This document shows positions 47,464-55,494 of a DNA stretch of 64,000 nucleotides, piece after piece. Source of the stretch: Mesorhizobium loti (lineage in GTDB: Bacteria > Pseudomonadota > Alphaproteobacteria > Rhizobiales > Rhizobiaceae); the NCBI RefSeq assembly GCF_001510895.1, contig NZ_LPWA01000013.1:62001-126000 (forward strand), given 5' to 3'. The notes beneath the pieces are model-generated. The model was given only the letters and a program-made list of their open reading frames with translations. It did no database searches and had not been told where the DNA came from. The position numbers and the translations under genes are program-made. How positions within the stretch are numbered: position 1 is the first letter of the stretch; each line of letters opens with the position of its first letter.

Positions 47464-47541
47464 GATACCCCTCCCGTTTGGCCGAGAGCTTCCACACGCG
47501 CGGTCCGCGGGTCAACTCCCCAGGGCTTTTCCCTGCGCAAG

Positions 47542-47568
47542 AAAAAGACCGGCACCTTTCGGCACCGG
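47542..47568 (-). terminator. Intrinsic terminator after ldtR
   Basis: In minus-strand RNA, CCGGUGCC-GAAA-GGUGCCGG forms an 8-bp stem with two G-U pairs and a GNRA loop, followed by UCUUUUUCUU. The plus-strand complement would not pair, so it is directional. It lies 70 bp past the ldtR stop. Confidence 0.78.
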
Positions 47569-47635
47569 CCCCCCGACTTTCTTCCCCGGCCGCGCTTCTT
47601 CGGCGCGGCTTCGATGTCTCAGATTTCGAAAGCAC

Positions 47636-48151
47636 CTACATCCGGTAAGCGATGGTGTCGTTCCAGAAGCGGTCGAGGCGCTGCAGCGCGCGGTTCATCT
47701 GCTTGAACTCGTCGGTGTTGATGCCGCCGACCGCCTCGATCGAGCCGACATGGCGCTCGTAGAGGCCGGCGACGACGTCCGCCACCTCGTTGCCCTTCGG
47801 CGTCAGCGAGACGCGGACCGAGCGGCGGTCGATGCGCGAGCGCTGGTGGTTGATGAAGCCGAGGTCGACCAGCTTCTTCAGATTGTAGGAAACGTTCGAG
47901 CCGAGATAATAGCCACGCGAGCGCAGCTCACCGGCGGTCAGCTCCGAATTGCCGATGTTGAAGAGCAGCAGCGCCTGGATGGCGTTGATGTCGGAGCGGC
48001 CGTTGCGGTCGAACTCGTCCTTGATCACGTCAAGCAGACGGCGATGCAGACGCTCCACCAGCTGCAGCGATTCCATGTACAGCGAACGGATCGCCTCGCG
48101 GCGGTCGTCGGATACGTTGGCGGTCTTCGCCGCCGGACGCGAATTGATCAT
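47636..48151 (-). CDS. MarR-family regulator, LdtR-like
   Basis: A 171-aa winged-helix regulator. The MarR core is visible: DINAIQALLLFNIGNSELTA (helices 2-3), LRSRGYYLGSNVSYNLKKLV (recognition helix) and HQRSRIDRRSVRVSLTPKG (wing with DxRxxxVxLT). Compared with canonical MarR it has a long N-terminal helix (RREAIRSLYMESLQLVERLH). As I remember it, LdtR from Liberibacter and its rhizobial homologues look like this and control an L,D-transpeptidase. The matching ldtP-like gene lies about 1 kb downstream on the same strand. Confidence 0.87.
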   Translation of the reverse strand: MINSRPAAKTANVSDDRREAIRSLYMESLQLVERLHRRLLDVIKDEFDRNGRSDINAIQALLLFNIGNSELTAGELRSRGYYLGSNVSYNLKKLVDLGFINHQRSRIDRRSVRVSLTPKGNEVADVVAGLYERHVGSIEAVGGINTDEFKQMNRALQRLDRFWNDTIAYRM

Positions 48152-48391
48152 TGTCTTTGCCTCTCGTTTGTCGCCCGGTGATTTTTTTGTTCTTCACCTT
48201 GATCGCGACACTATCGAATACTCATAAAATTCGACTTAAACGCCAGGGCTAACAAGAGCTTACCGGTAAGAGGTTTCGAAAGAGGCTTAACGAACGGTCA
48301 CGCGAGCAAGAACAATTAACCTAAAGATTTAGCCAACGGTTTTTGGGCATATCACAGACCCGAATTTAGGGTCCCGGGGTCGCCCGGCAAC

Positions 48392-48814
48392 CTACTGCCT
48401 GAGCTGGCGCTTCTGCAGCCAGATGATCAGCCGGAAGACGATATAGAGCAGCGCCACACAGGCGTGCGAGACGACGATCAGCAGCCGGTGGCCGAAGAGG
48501 TCGGGAAAGCCGGCATACATGACGGTCTCGGTCGCCGCGCAGATGAACCAGATGACGGGCCCCCAGGAGGCGAGCATCCAGAGGCCCGCGGCGGCGAAGG
48601 GAAAGAAGACGGCAAGCGTGGCAGCGGCCACCTGCCAGTGCACCGGCATCAGGTCGAAGCGCCAGAGCTCGCCGGGATAGATGCCGATCAGCCGGATCCA
48701 GTAGAGGACTCCGAAAAGCAGGCAATAGCCGGCAATGACCCGCTGGAACCAGGCGAAAATGACCTCGGTGGTCGAGGGCTGCAGCACCACGCGCCTGGAG
48801 GTGACCTCGCTCAC
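48392..48814 (-). CDS. DUF6163-like small membrane protein
   Basis: A 140-aa inner-membrane protein with four helices (FAWFQRVIAGYCLLFGVLYW, VAAATLAVFFPFAAAGLWML, GPVIWFICAATETVMYAGF, HACVALLYIVFRLIIWL) and loops LIGIYPGELWRFDLMPVHWQ. This matches a rhizobial family I would label DUF6163; the function is unknown. The start is GTG 48814, which overlaps the upstream hydratase stop by four bases (GTGA), with GGGGAG eight bases before it. The longer open frame is not supported. Confidence 0.75.
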   Translation of the reverse strand: MSEVTSRRVVLQPSTTEVIFAWFQRVIAGYCLLFGVLYWIRLIGIYPGELWRFDLMPVHWQVAAATLAVFFPFAAAGLWMLASWGPVIWFICAATETVMYAGFPDLFGHRLLIVVSHACVALLYIVFRLIIWLQKRQLRQ

Positions 48815-49851
48815 AGCTCGAGCTCCCCGGCCCCGAGCGGCGCGAAATAGGCATCGATATCGGCGGCGCTCACAGCTTCGAGGCTGGCAGGCCGCCACTC
48901 AGGCGTCGAGCCCTTGTCGATGATGGCGGCGCGGATGCCCTCGTAGAAGTCGTGACCGGCCAGCATCCGGTTGAGGATGCGGAACTCCATCTTCATGCAC
49001 TCGTCCATCGACAGCGTCAGTCCGGCGCTGATCCCGCGCCAGGCGACGTTTAGGCTGGTCGGCGAGCGCGTCTTGATGGTTGCCAGCGTCTTGGCGGCGA
49101 AGGCGTCGTCGTGGGCCTGTTCCAGGCTGGCTATGATGTCGGCGGGCGAGGCTTGAGAAAAGTGGCGGGCGATCGAGTCCAGATCCTGGCGCTCGGTCTC
49201 GCGCCTTGCCGGGCTGAAGAAATCGCGCAACTCCGCGTTCGGGTCACCGCTTGTTGCCAGCTCGTCGAGCAAGCCTGCCTGGTCTTCTGCTTTGATGGTG
49301 TGGGTGGCCAAGCCCGACCACAGCGCGTCGCCATAGCGGATCCGGTTTCCCGACAGCCCCAGATACATGCCGAAGCTGCCGCCGAGATCGGGCAAGAGAT
49401 GGCTGGCGCCGACGTCCGGGAAAAAGCCGATGCCGACTTCCGGCATGGCGAACTGCGCGTTCTCGGTCAAAACGCGATGCGAGCCGTGGAAGGAGATGCC
49501 GACGCCACCGCCCATGACGATGCCGTCGATCAGCGCGACATAGGGTTTCTTGAACCTGTTGATGCGGGCGTTGAGCCGGTACTCGTCGGCGAAGAAGTCG
49601 ACCGGCGGCTTGCCGGCGCGGCCGGCCTCGTAAATGTGCAGGATGTCGCCGCCGGCCGAAAACGCCCTGCCCTCAGCCTTGACGACGACGACGCTGACGC
49701 CGGCATCGCCCTCCCAGGCGTCGAGCGCCTTGCCGAGCGCCTTGACCATGCGATGGGTGACGGCATTGAGCGCCTGCGGCCGCGTCAGCGTCACGACGCC
49801 CGCTCTGCCCAAACGCTCGAAGCGAATCTCGTCGCCTCCGCCAAAATCCAT
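48811..49851 (-). CDS. Enoyl-CoA hydratase/isomerase family, 3-hydroxyisobutyryl-CoA hydrolase-like
   Basis: A 346-aa crotonase-fold enzyme. RPQALNAVTHRMVKAL, EGRAFSAGGDILHIYE (oxyanion hole) and GIVMGGGVGISFHGSHRV with PEVGIGFFPDVGASHLLP match the HIBCH subgroup of valine degradation. The C-terminal extension (SMDECMKMEFRILNRM, DFYEGIRAAIIDKG) is specific to that subgroup. The predicted reaction is hydrolysis of 3-hydroxyisobutyryl-CoA. I start it at ATG 49851; no strong ribosome-binding site separates this from the upstream alternatives. It is co-translated with the DUF6163-like gene. Confidence 0.87.
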   Translation of the reverse strand: MDFGGGDEIRFERLGRAGVVTLTRPQALNAVTHRMVKALGKALDAWEGDAGVSVVVVKAEGRAFSAGGDILHIYEAGRAGKPPVDFFADEYRLNARINRFKKPYVALIDGIVMGGGVGISFHGSHRVLTENAQFAMPEVGIGFFPDVGASHLLPDLGGSFGMYLGLSGNRIRYGDALWSGLATHTIKAEDQAGLLDELATSGDPNAELRDFFSPARRETERQDLDSIARHFSQASPADIIASLEQAHDDAFAAKTLATIKTRSPTSLNVAWRGISAGLTLSMDECMKMEFRILNRMLAGHDFYEGIRAAIIDKGSTPEWRPASLEAVSAADIDAYFAPLGAGELEL

Positions 49852-50019
49852 CACCAGAGAATCCTTCTCTCCGCCCTTCCAGGGGACTGAGAGTGCTAAA
49901 GGCGGCATAGGGATGCGTCAATGCCGGCGGTCATTGCGCTGGCGGCTGGGAGCGCCAGATGTTACGAAACCGGCAAACGATTGCGCCCACGCGGCCCGAC
50001 AGATTTCGAGCAAATCGAC

Positions 50020-50835
50020 ATGCCTGGATTTCCTTGTCCCGTGGCTGGATTGCTAGGCCTCCTTTGGCTGGGAGTGTCGGCCGCCCTTGCCGCAACGACG
50101 GCCGAGCTTTACCAGGCGCAGACCATCGTCACCGGCACCGGCGAGCCGAACCGTGAAATCGGCTTCAAGGATTGCCTGGACAAGGTGCTGGTCAAGGTTT
50201 CCGGCGACCAGCGGCTGACGCAGAAGCCGGAGATGCTGGCGCTGCGCGGCAAGGCGGCCGACTTCGTCCAATCCTTCCGCTACCATGACCGGCTGGAAGG
50301 CGTTCCGATCCATGACGAGCAAGGCACGCATGACCGGCCGCACGACCTCACCTGCCTCTACAAGCCCGCCGTGGTCGACAAGCTCTTGGCGCAGCTCGGC
50401 AGCAAGCCCTGGCGCGGCGAGCGGCCGACGCTCGCCGTCTTCCTGACGGCCGAGCAAGGCGCGAGGCATTTCGTGCTGACGGCCGACGAGGATCGCGGCG
50501 AGACCATGCGCGAATCCTTCGCCAACGCCACCGGTCCGCTGCTGATGCGCGTCACCTTTCCCAAGGCCGCTCAGCTTGCCGGGTTAGATGAGAGGGCGCT
50601 CTCCGCGACGGATATGGCAGGGCTCGACCAAGTCGCGAAAAAGGCGGGATCGGCCAGGGCGCTCGCGGGCAGCATCGTATGGAGCGACAAGGAACTCGGC
50701 TGGATCGCCGACTGGCGGCTCAGCGATCGCGGCAAGACCTATCAGTGGCAGGTGCGCGGCGTCAGCTTCGACGAAGCGTTTCGCGTGGCCGTCAGGGGCG
50801 CGGCGCAGATCCTGTCGGGCAATGGGCAGCCGTAA
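50020..50835 (+). CDS. DUF2066 domain-containing exported protein
   Basis: A 271-aa protein with a signal peptide (PVAGLLGLLWLGVSAALAA). DUF2066 is recognisable from LYQAQTIVTGTGEPNREIGF, CLDKVLVKVSGDQRLTQKPE, HDLTCLYKPAVVDKLLAQLG and the later RPTLAVFLTAEQG. The function of this family is unknown. The ATG at 50020 is used because the signal peptide starts there; the frame is open from 49921. It is divergent from the HIBCH-like gene. Confidence 0.8.
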   Translation: MPGFPCPVAGLLGLLWLGVSAALAATTAELYQAQTIVTGTGEPNREIGFKDCLDKVLVKVSGDQRLTQKPEMLALRGKAADFVQSFRYHDRLEGVPIHDEQGTHDRPHDLTCLYKPAVVDKLLAQLGSKPWRGERPTLAVFLTAEQGARHFVLTADEDRGETMRESFANATGPLLMRVTFPKAAQLAGLDERALSATDMAGLDQVAKKAGSARALAGSIVWSDKELGWIADWRLSDRGKTYQWQVRGVSFDEAFRVAVRGAAQILSGNGQP

Positions 50836-50841
50836 CGAGAA

Positions 50842-50959
50842 TTTCCTCGCCCCCAGAGATGGCTCGGCGAAGCCGCGACGGAGAGCGGGAGCGCCCTACG
50901 AAGGCCCCTCTCCGCCCGCTTCGCGGACACCTCTCGCCCGCCCGTGGCGGGGGAGGAAA
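50842..50959. repeat. Intergenic palindromic repeat
   Basis: Inverted ends TTTCCTCGCCCCC at the left and GGGGGAGGAAA at the right (one extra base on the left) enclose about 95 bp with further GCCCGCTTCGCGGAC and CGGCGAAGCCGCG stems. It lies between the DUF2066 gene and hemB. No coding capacity is seen. Confidence 0.65.
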
Positions 50960-51044
50960 CTGAGTTCCGACCCTGGCACAATCGTGTCGCATTGGTCAGC
51001 GGTGGGGCGCGTGGTAAAAGCCGGAACAAAGAAGAGTTTTGGCG

Positions 51045-52076
51045 ATGAACAGATTCACTCCCGCAAAACCTGCCGGCGCGCGCAGCGTCGACGAGATCAC
51101 CGGCAGCCGGCGGCTGCGGCGCATGCGCAAGGCCGACTGGTCGCGGCGTCTGGTGCAGGAAAACCAGCTTTCGGTGAACGACCTGATCTGGCCGATCTTC
51201 GTCGTCGACGGCAAGAATATTCGCGAGCCGATTGCCGCCATGCCGGACGTTTATCGGCTCTCCGTCGACCTCGCGGTCAAGGAGGCGGAACGTGCCGCAA
51301 AGCTCGGCATTCCGGCGATCGCCACTTTCCCCAACGTCGAGCTTTCGCTGCGCGACCAGACCGGATCGCACATCCTCGACCCCGAAAACATCATCAACCG
51401 CGCCACCCGCGCCATCAAAGAAGCGGTGCCGGAGATCGGCATCATCACCGACGCGGCGCTCGACCCGTTCACCAGCCATGGCCATGACGGCATCCTGCGC
51501 GACGGCATCATCGTCAATGACGAGACGGTGGAACAGGTCACCGCCGCGGCGGTCATCCAGGCTGCGGCCGGGGCCGACATCATCGCACCGTCGGACATGA
51601 TGGACGGCCGCATCGGTGCTATCCGCGACGCGCTCGACGCCAACGGTTTCCAGGACGTGGCGATCATGTCCTATGCGACGAAGTTTGCGTCGGCCTTCTA
51701 CGGCCCCTATCGCGAGGCGGTGGGCACCGCCGGCCTGCTCAAGGGCGACAAGAAGACATATTATATCGACCACGCCAATTCGGATGAGGCAGTGCGCGAG
51801 GCCGAGCAGGATCTGGCCGAAGGCGCCGACATGCTGATGGTGAAGCCGGGGCTCCCCTATCTCGACATCATCCGCCGGCTGAAGGACGAGCTCCAGATGC
51901 CGACATTCGCCTATCAGGTGTCGGGCGAATATTCGATGATCAAGGCGGCAGCCGCCAATGGCTGGATCGACGGCGAAAAGGCGATGCTGGAATCGCTTCT
52001 AGCCCTCAAGCGCGCCGGCTGCGACGGCATCCTCACTTATTTCGCGCCGACCGTGGCGGAGATGCTGAAAGGCTAG
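51045..52076 (+). CDS. hemB: Delta-aminolevulinic acid dehydratase (porphobilinogen synthase), Mg type
   Basis: A 343-aa enzyme joining two 5-aminolevulinates to porphobilinogen for heme. The Schiff-base lysines lie in MSYATKFASAFYG and LMVKPGLPYLDIIRRLKD. In the metal loop, DAALDPFTSHGHDGI carries Asp where the zinc enzymes have Cys, so this is the Mg-activated rhizobial class. The N-terminal arm (RLRRMRKADWSRRLVQENQL) is present. ATG 51045 is chosen; a TTG two codons upstream also opens the frame. Confidence 0.95.
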   Translation: MNRFTPAKPAGARSVDEITGSRRLRRMRKADWSRRLVQENQLSVNDLIWPIFVVDGKNIREPIAAMPDVYRLSVDLAVKEAERAAKLGIPAIATFPNVELSLRDQTGSHILDPENIINRATRAIKEAVPEIGIITDAALDPFTSHGHDGILRDGIIVNDETVEQVTAAAVIQAAAGADIIAPSDMMDGRIGAIRDALDANGFQDVAIMSYATKFASAFYGPYREAVGTAGLLKGDKKTYYIDHANSDEAVREAEQDLAEGADMLMVKPGLPYLDIIRRLKDELQMPTFAYQVSGEYSMIKAAAANGWIDGEKAMLESLLALKRAGCDGILTYFAPTVAEMLKG

Positions 52077-52169
52077 GCTCCTTCCCCCGCCGCTTAACTC
52101 TCGCCGCGTGACCCGGATGCCCGCTCGGGCAGTTGACTTTTGCTCGCCGGAAAATACTGCTTGCACTAT

Positions 52170-52201
52170 GCAATCAGTTAAGCTAATCCGTAACTGATTG
52201 C
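52170..52201. promoter_or_regulatory. Perfect palindrome overlapping putative promoter
   Basis: An 11-bp perfect inverted repeat (GCAATCAGTTA, 10-nt spacer, TAACTGATTGC) lies 25 bp before the DHFR-family start codon. TTGCAC (52161-52166) and TAATCC (52184-52189), 17 bp apart, could be the -35 and -10 boxes, with the -10 in the spacer. This layout fits a repressor operator. No regulator gene is adjacent. Confidence 0.65.
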
Positions 52202-52225
52202 AAAATACAACTGGTCCAGGAGGCA

Positions 52226-52876
52226 ATGATGTCCAAGCTGCGTGTCAACGCATTCACCTTGTCGCTCGACGGTTACGGCGCCGGTCCCGACCAGAAGCTC
52301 GAAACCCCACTCGGTGTCGGCGGCGAGAACCTGCATAAATGGATGATCGGCACCCGCACTTTCCGCCAGATGGTGATCGGCAAGGATGGTGGCACCACCG
52401 ACACCGACGACAGCTTTGCCGTGCGCAGCTTCGAGAATGTCGGCGCCTGGATCCTCGGCCGCAACATGTTCGGGCCGATCCGCGGCGAATGGCCGGACGA
52501 CAACTGGAAAGGCTGGTGGGGCGACAACCCGCCCTATCACGTGCCGGTCTTCGTGCTCACCCACCACAAGCGGGCACCGATCGTCATGGAAGGCGGGACG
52601 ACGTTTTACTTCGTCACCGACGGCATCCATTCAGCGCTCGAACGGGCGAAAGCGGCAGCCGGTGGCAAGGATGTGCGGGTCGGCGGCGGCGTTTCGACCA
52701 TCCGGCAGTACCTCCAGGAGAAGCTGATCGACGAGATGCACCTCGCCATCTCGCCGGTCCTGCTCGGCTCCGGCGAGCATCTTTTCGCCGGCCTCGACAT
52801 GCTGAAGCTCGGCTACCGCTGCACCAGCCAGGTCGCGACGGCCGATGCGACGCATGTGATGATCGGACGGGCGTGA
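52226..52876 (+). CDS. Dihydrofolate reductase-family (RibD C-terminal domain) protein
   Basis: A 216-aa stand-alone RibD_C domain. LRVNAFTLSLDGYGAGPDQ, GAWILGRNMFGPI, VPVFVLTHHKRAPIVMEGGT, VGGGVSTIRQYLQEKLIDEM and LAISPVLLGSGEHLFAGLD match the NADPH-binding fold of YyaP/YwjB-type proteins. AGGAGG lies five bases before the ATG. The reaction is unknown; it is a likely small reductase. A perfect palindrome overlaps its promoter, so it is probably repressor-controlled. Confidence 0.87.
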   Translation: MMSKLRVNAFTLSLDGYGAGPDQKLETPLGVGGENLHKWMIGTRTFRQMVIGKDGGTTDTDDSFAVRSFENVGAWILGRNMFGPIRGEWPDDNWKGWWGDNPPYHVPVFVLTHHKRAPIVMEGGTTFYFVTDGIHSALERAKAAAGGKDVRVGGGVSTIRQYLQEKLIDEMHLAISPVLLGSGEHLFAGLDMLKLGYRCTSQVATADATHVMIGRA

Positions 52877-52910
52877 GCGTTGGCGTATGGCGAGACCGGC
52901 GATATAGCCC

Positions 52911-53111
52911 TTTCTCCCCGTCACTATACGGGGAGAAATGCCCGGCAGGGCAATGAGGGGCAGCGCTGTCCATCCAAGGATTGCGCTGCCAACAACACCG
53001 CCGTTAGCAAATAACGTGGCCGATCTAGGGCTCGGCCGCATTCAACTGTCCAAGCCGGCGCCGCCCCTCATCCGCCCTTCGGGCACCTTCTCCCCGTGAA
53101 CGGGGAGAAGG
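52911..53111. repeat. Intergenic repeat with two terminal hairpins
   Basis: Hairpins TTTCTCCCCGT/ACGGGGAGAAA (52911-52938) and CCTTCTCCCCG/CGGGGAGAAGG (53086-53111) bound about 200 bp. Next to each are GCCCGGCAGGGCAATGAGGG and CCCTCATCCGCCCTTCGGGC in opposite orientation, so the two ends are inverted copies of one unit. The element occupies the gap between convergent genes (DHFR-family and ppk2). Confidence 0.75.
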
Positions 53112-53120
53112 AGGGGCGCC

Positions 53121-54053
53121 TCAATACTTCGCCGGCACGTAGAGTTCGTGCGGCAGCACCTGACGCTCGTAAGACGGGTTGAAGACGCGTTCGGGCAGCG
53201 TGATCTCCTCGTGCGGCACGTCTTCGTAGGGCATCTGCTGCAAGAGGTGGTCGATGCAGTTCAGCCGCGCCCGCTTCTTGTCGTTGCCCTCGACGATGAA
53301 CCACGGCGCTTCCTTGATGTTGGTGCGGGCGAAGGTCTCTTCCTTGGCCTTGGTGTACTGCTCCCAGCGTACGCGCGACTGCAGATCCATGGGCGACAGC
53401 TTCCACTGCTTCATCGGATCATGGATGCGCATCAGGAAGCGCATCTGCTGCTCCTCGTCGGTGATCGAGAACCAGTATTTGACCAGCGTGATGCCGGAGC
53501 GCACCAGCATGCGCTCGAATTCCGGCACGTCGTGGAAGAACTCTTCCACCTGCTCGGGATTGGCAAAGCCCATCACGCGTTCGACGCCGGAGCGGTTGTA
53601 CCAGGAGCGGTCGAACAGCACGATCTCGCCGCCGGCAGGCAGATGCGGCACATAGCGCTGGAAATACCATTGCGACTTCTCGCGCTCGGTCGGCGCGGGC
53701 AGCGCCACGACACGGGCGATGCGCGGGTTGAGGCGCTGCGTGATGCGCTTGATGACGCCCCCCTTGCCGGCGGAGTCGCGGCCCTCGAAGATCACCACCA
53801 GTTTCTTCTTGTGGTAGGCGACCCAGGACTGCAGCTTGATCAGTTCCGACTGCAGCCGCAGCAGCTCGCGGAAATAGGCCATCCGCTCGATGGAGGGCGG
53901 ATGCGACTTCTTGTAGATTTTGGCGATCTCGAGCGAGAGCGCAGGCTCGGAAATCTCCAGCTCGTAATCCTCGTCGAGCGTGTCCTCGAGTTCGGCTTCC
54001 AACCAGTCCTTGGCTCCGGAATTCGGCCCGGAATTCGGTTTGAGTTCGTTCAT
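53121..54053 (-). CDS. ppk2: Polyphosphate kinase 2
   Basis: A 310-aa class-I PPK2 that transfers phosphate between polyphosphate and nucleoside diphosphate. Walker A is in VVIFEGRDSAGKGGVIKRI; the lid and Walker B are in VLFDRSWYNRSGVERVMGF. HDPMKQWKLSPMDLQSRVRW and APWFIVEGNDKKRARLNCI are further signatures. The acidic N-terminus (LEDTLDEDYELEI) is typical of rhizobial members. AGGAG lies seven bases before the ATG at 54053. Direction in vivo is not shown by sequence. Confidence 0.93.
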   Translation of the reverse strand: MNELKPNSGPNSGAKDWLEAELEDTLDEDYELEISEPALSLEIAKIYKKSHPPSIERMAYFRELLRLQSELIKLQSWVAYHKKKLVVIFEGRDSAGKGGVIKRITQRLNPRIARVVALPAPTEREKSQWYFQRYVPHLPAGGEIVLFDRSWYNRSGVERVMGFANPEQVEEFFHDVPEFERMLVRSGITLVKYWFSITDEEQQMRFLMRIHDPMKQWKLSPMDLQSRVRWEQYTKAKEETFARTNIKEAPWFIVEGNDKKRARLNCIDHLLQQMPYEDVPHEEITLPERVFNPSYERQVLPHELYVPAKY

Positions 54054-54314
54054 CGCGCTGCTCCTGCCTGTCAGCCATCTTTGCCTCGGACGCCTTCCGG
54101 ACATGGCCGGAAACGCAACTCCGTAAGCCGACTGAGATACAGACCCGCAATGACGGTTTTATTGCAAGCGGCCCAACGACGTTGGACCAGCTGATATGTG
54201 ATCGAACCGTATCGATGGCGGGGCGACAAGCCGCTTGAATTGTCCTACAAATGCCCTCGCCTCTTTCCGGTGCCCGCCACGGCGCCCCTTCAAACAAAAT
54301 CGCGAGGACCTGAC

Positions 54315-55358
54315 ATGGAATACCGCACCCTTGGCCGTTCCGGCCTGAAGGTTTCGACATTGACGCTCGGCACGATGACTTTCGGCGGCACGGGCCCGTT
54401 CGCCGCCGTCGGCAATTCCGATCTTTCGGAAGCCAAGCGCATTATCGACACCTGCATCGATGCCGGCATCAACCTGATCGACACCGCCAACGTCTATTCG
54501 AACGGCCTGTCCGAGGAGATCGTCGGCGAGGCGCTCGGCGGCAAGCGCAAGAACGATGTGCTGATCGCGTCGAAGGCGCGCATGCCGATCGGCAACGGCC
54601 CCAATGACGAAGGCCTGTCGCGCCATCATTTGATCCGCGAATGCGAGAGGAGCCTGAAGCGGCTCAAGACCGATGTCATCGACATCTATTTCCTGCACGA
54701 ATGGGATGGCGTCACGCCGCTGGAGGAGACGATCGCGGCGCTCGACACGCTGGTCGGCCAGGGCAAGGTCCGCTACGTCGGCTGCTCCAACTATTCCGGC
54801 TGGCAGGTGATGAAGGCGCTCTCGATCAGCGACAGCCATCATCAGCCGCGCTTCGTCACGCAGCAGATCCACTACACGCTGGAGGCGCGCGAGGCCGAGT
54901 ACGAGTTGCTGCCGATCTCTGTCGACCAGGGCCTTGGCGTGCTGGTGTGGAGCCCGCTGGCCGGCGGCCTGCTTTCGGGCAAATACCGCCGCGACAGCCC
55001 AACGGCGCGCCAGCTCGGCGGCTGGTCGGAACCGCCGATCCGCGACGAGGACAGGCTGTGGCGGATCGTCGACGTGCTGATCGAGATCGGCAAGGCGCGC
55101 GGCGTTTCGGCGGCCCAGGTGGCGCTTGCCTGGCTGCTCGGCCGCCCGGCCGTTTCTTCGCTGGTGATCGGTGCCCGCAACGAAGCCCAGCTCAAGGACA
55201 ATCTTGCCGCGGCAAGCCTGACGCTGTCGCTCGACGAGCGCCTGCGCCTCGACGCCGTCAGCCGGCCGCCGGTGCTCTACCCCTACTGGCACCAGCAATT
55301 CACCGCCAAGGGCCGCTTCGGCCCGGCCGACCTGGTGCTCGACCGCAGCGATATCTGA
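54315..55358 (+). CDS. Aldo/keto reductase
   Basis: A 347-aa reductase of the AKR superfamily. MEYRTLGRSGLKVSTLTLGT opens the barrel. The catalytic residues are Asp and Tyr in DTANVYSNGLSE, Lys in VLIASKARM and His in IYFLHEWDG, so unlike the first AKR the full tetrad is present. PLAGGLLSGKYRR and SLVIGARNEAQLKDNL shape the cofactor site. GAGGA precedes the ATG at 54315. Substrate unknown. Confidence 0.9.
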   Translation: MEYRTLGRSGLKVSTLTLGTMTFGGTGPFAAVGNSDLSEAKRIIDTCIDAGINLIDTANVYSNGLSEEIVGEALGGKRKNDVLIASKARMPIGNGPNDEGLSRHHLIRECERSLKRLKTDVIDIYFLHEWDGVTPLEETIAALDTLVGQGKVRYVGCSNYSGWQVMKALSISDSHHQPRFVTQQIHYTLEAREAEYELLPISVDQGLGVLVWSPLAGGLLSGKYRRDSPTARQLGGWSEPPIRDEDRLWRIVDVLIEIGKARGVSAAQVALAWLLGRPAVSSLVIGARNEAQLKDNLAAASLTLSLDERLRLDAVSRPPVLYPYWHQQFTAKGRFGPADLVLDRSDI

Positions 55359-55383
55359 GGGCCCGCACAGTGTACCGCGCCCC

Positions 55384-55484
55384 AGAGCGCTCAGCGTTTG
55401 ATAGATCGCTGAGCCGCTCTAAGTGTTTGTTTGGAGCAATTCCGGACGAAAACCGCTACGCACTTTTCCTGGAATTGCTCTAAA
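55384..55484. repeat. Bipartite palindromic intergenic repeat, copy 3
   Basis: The first stem, AGAGCGCTCAGCG with its complement (CGCTGAGC-CGCTCT), is followed by the T-rich linker GTGTTTGTTT. The second stem has arms GGAGCAATTCC and GGAATTGCTC. It sits between two convergent genes and could aid termination. Confidence 0.8.
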
Positions 55485-55494
55485 GGCGCGGGGG

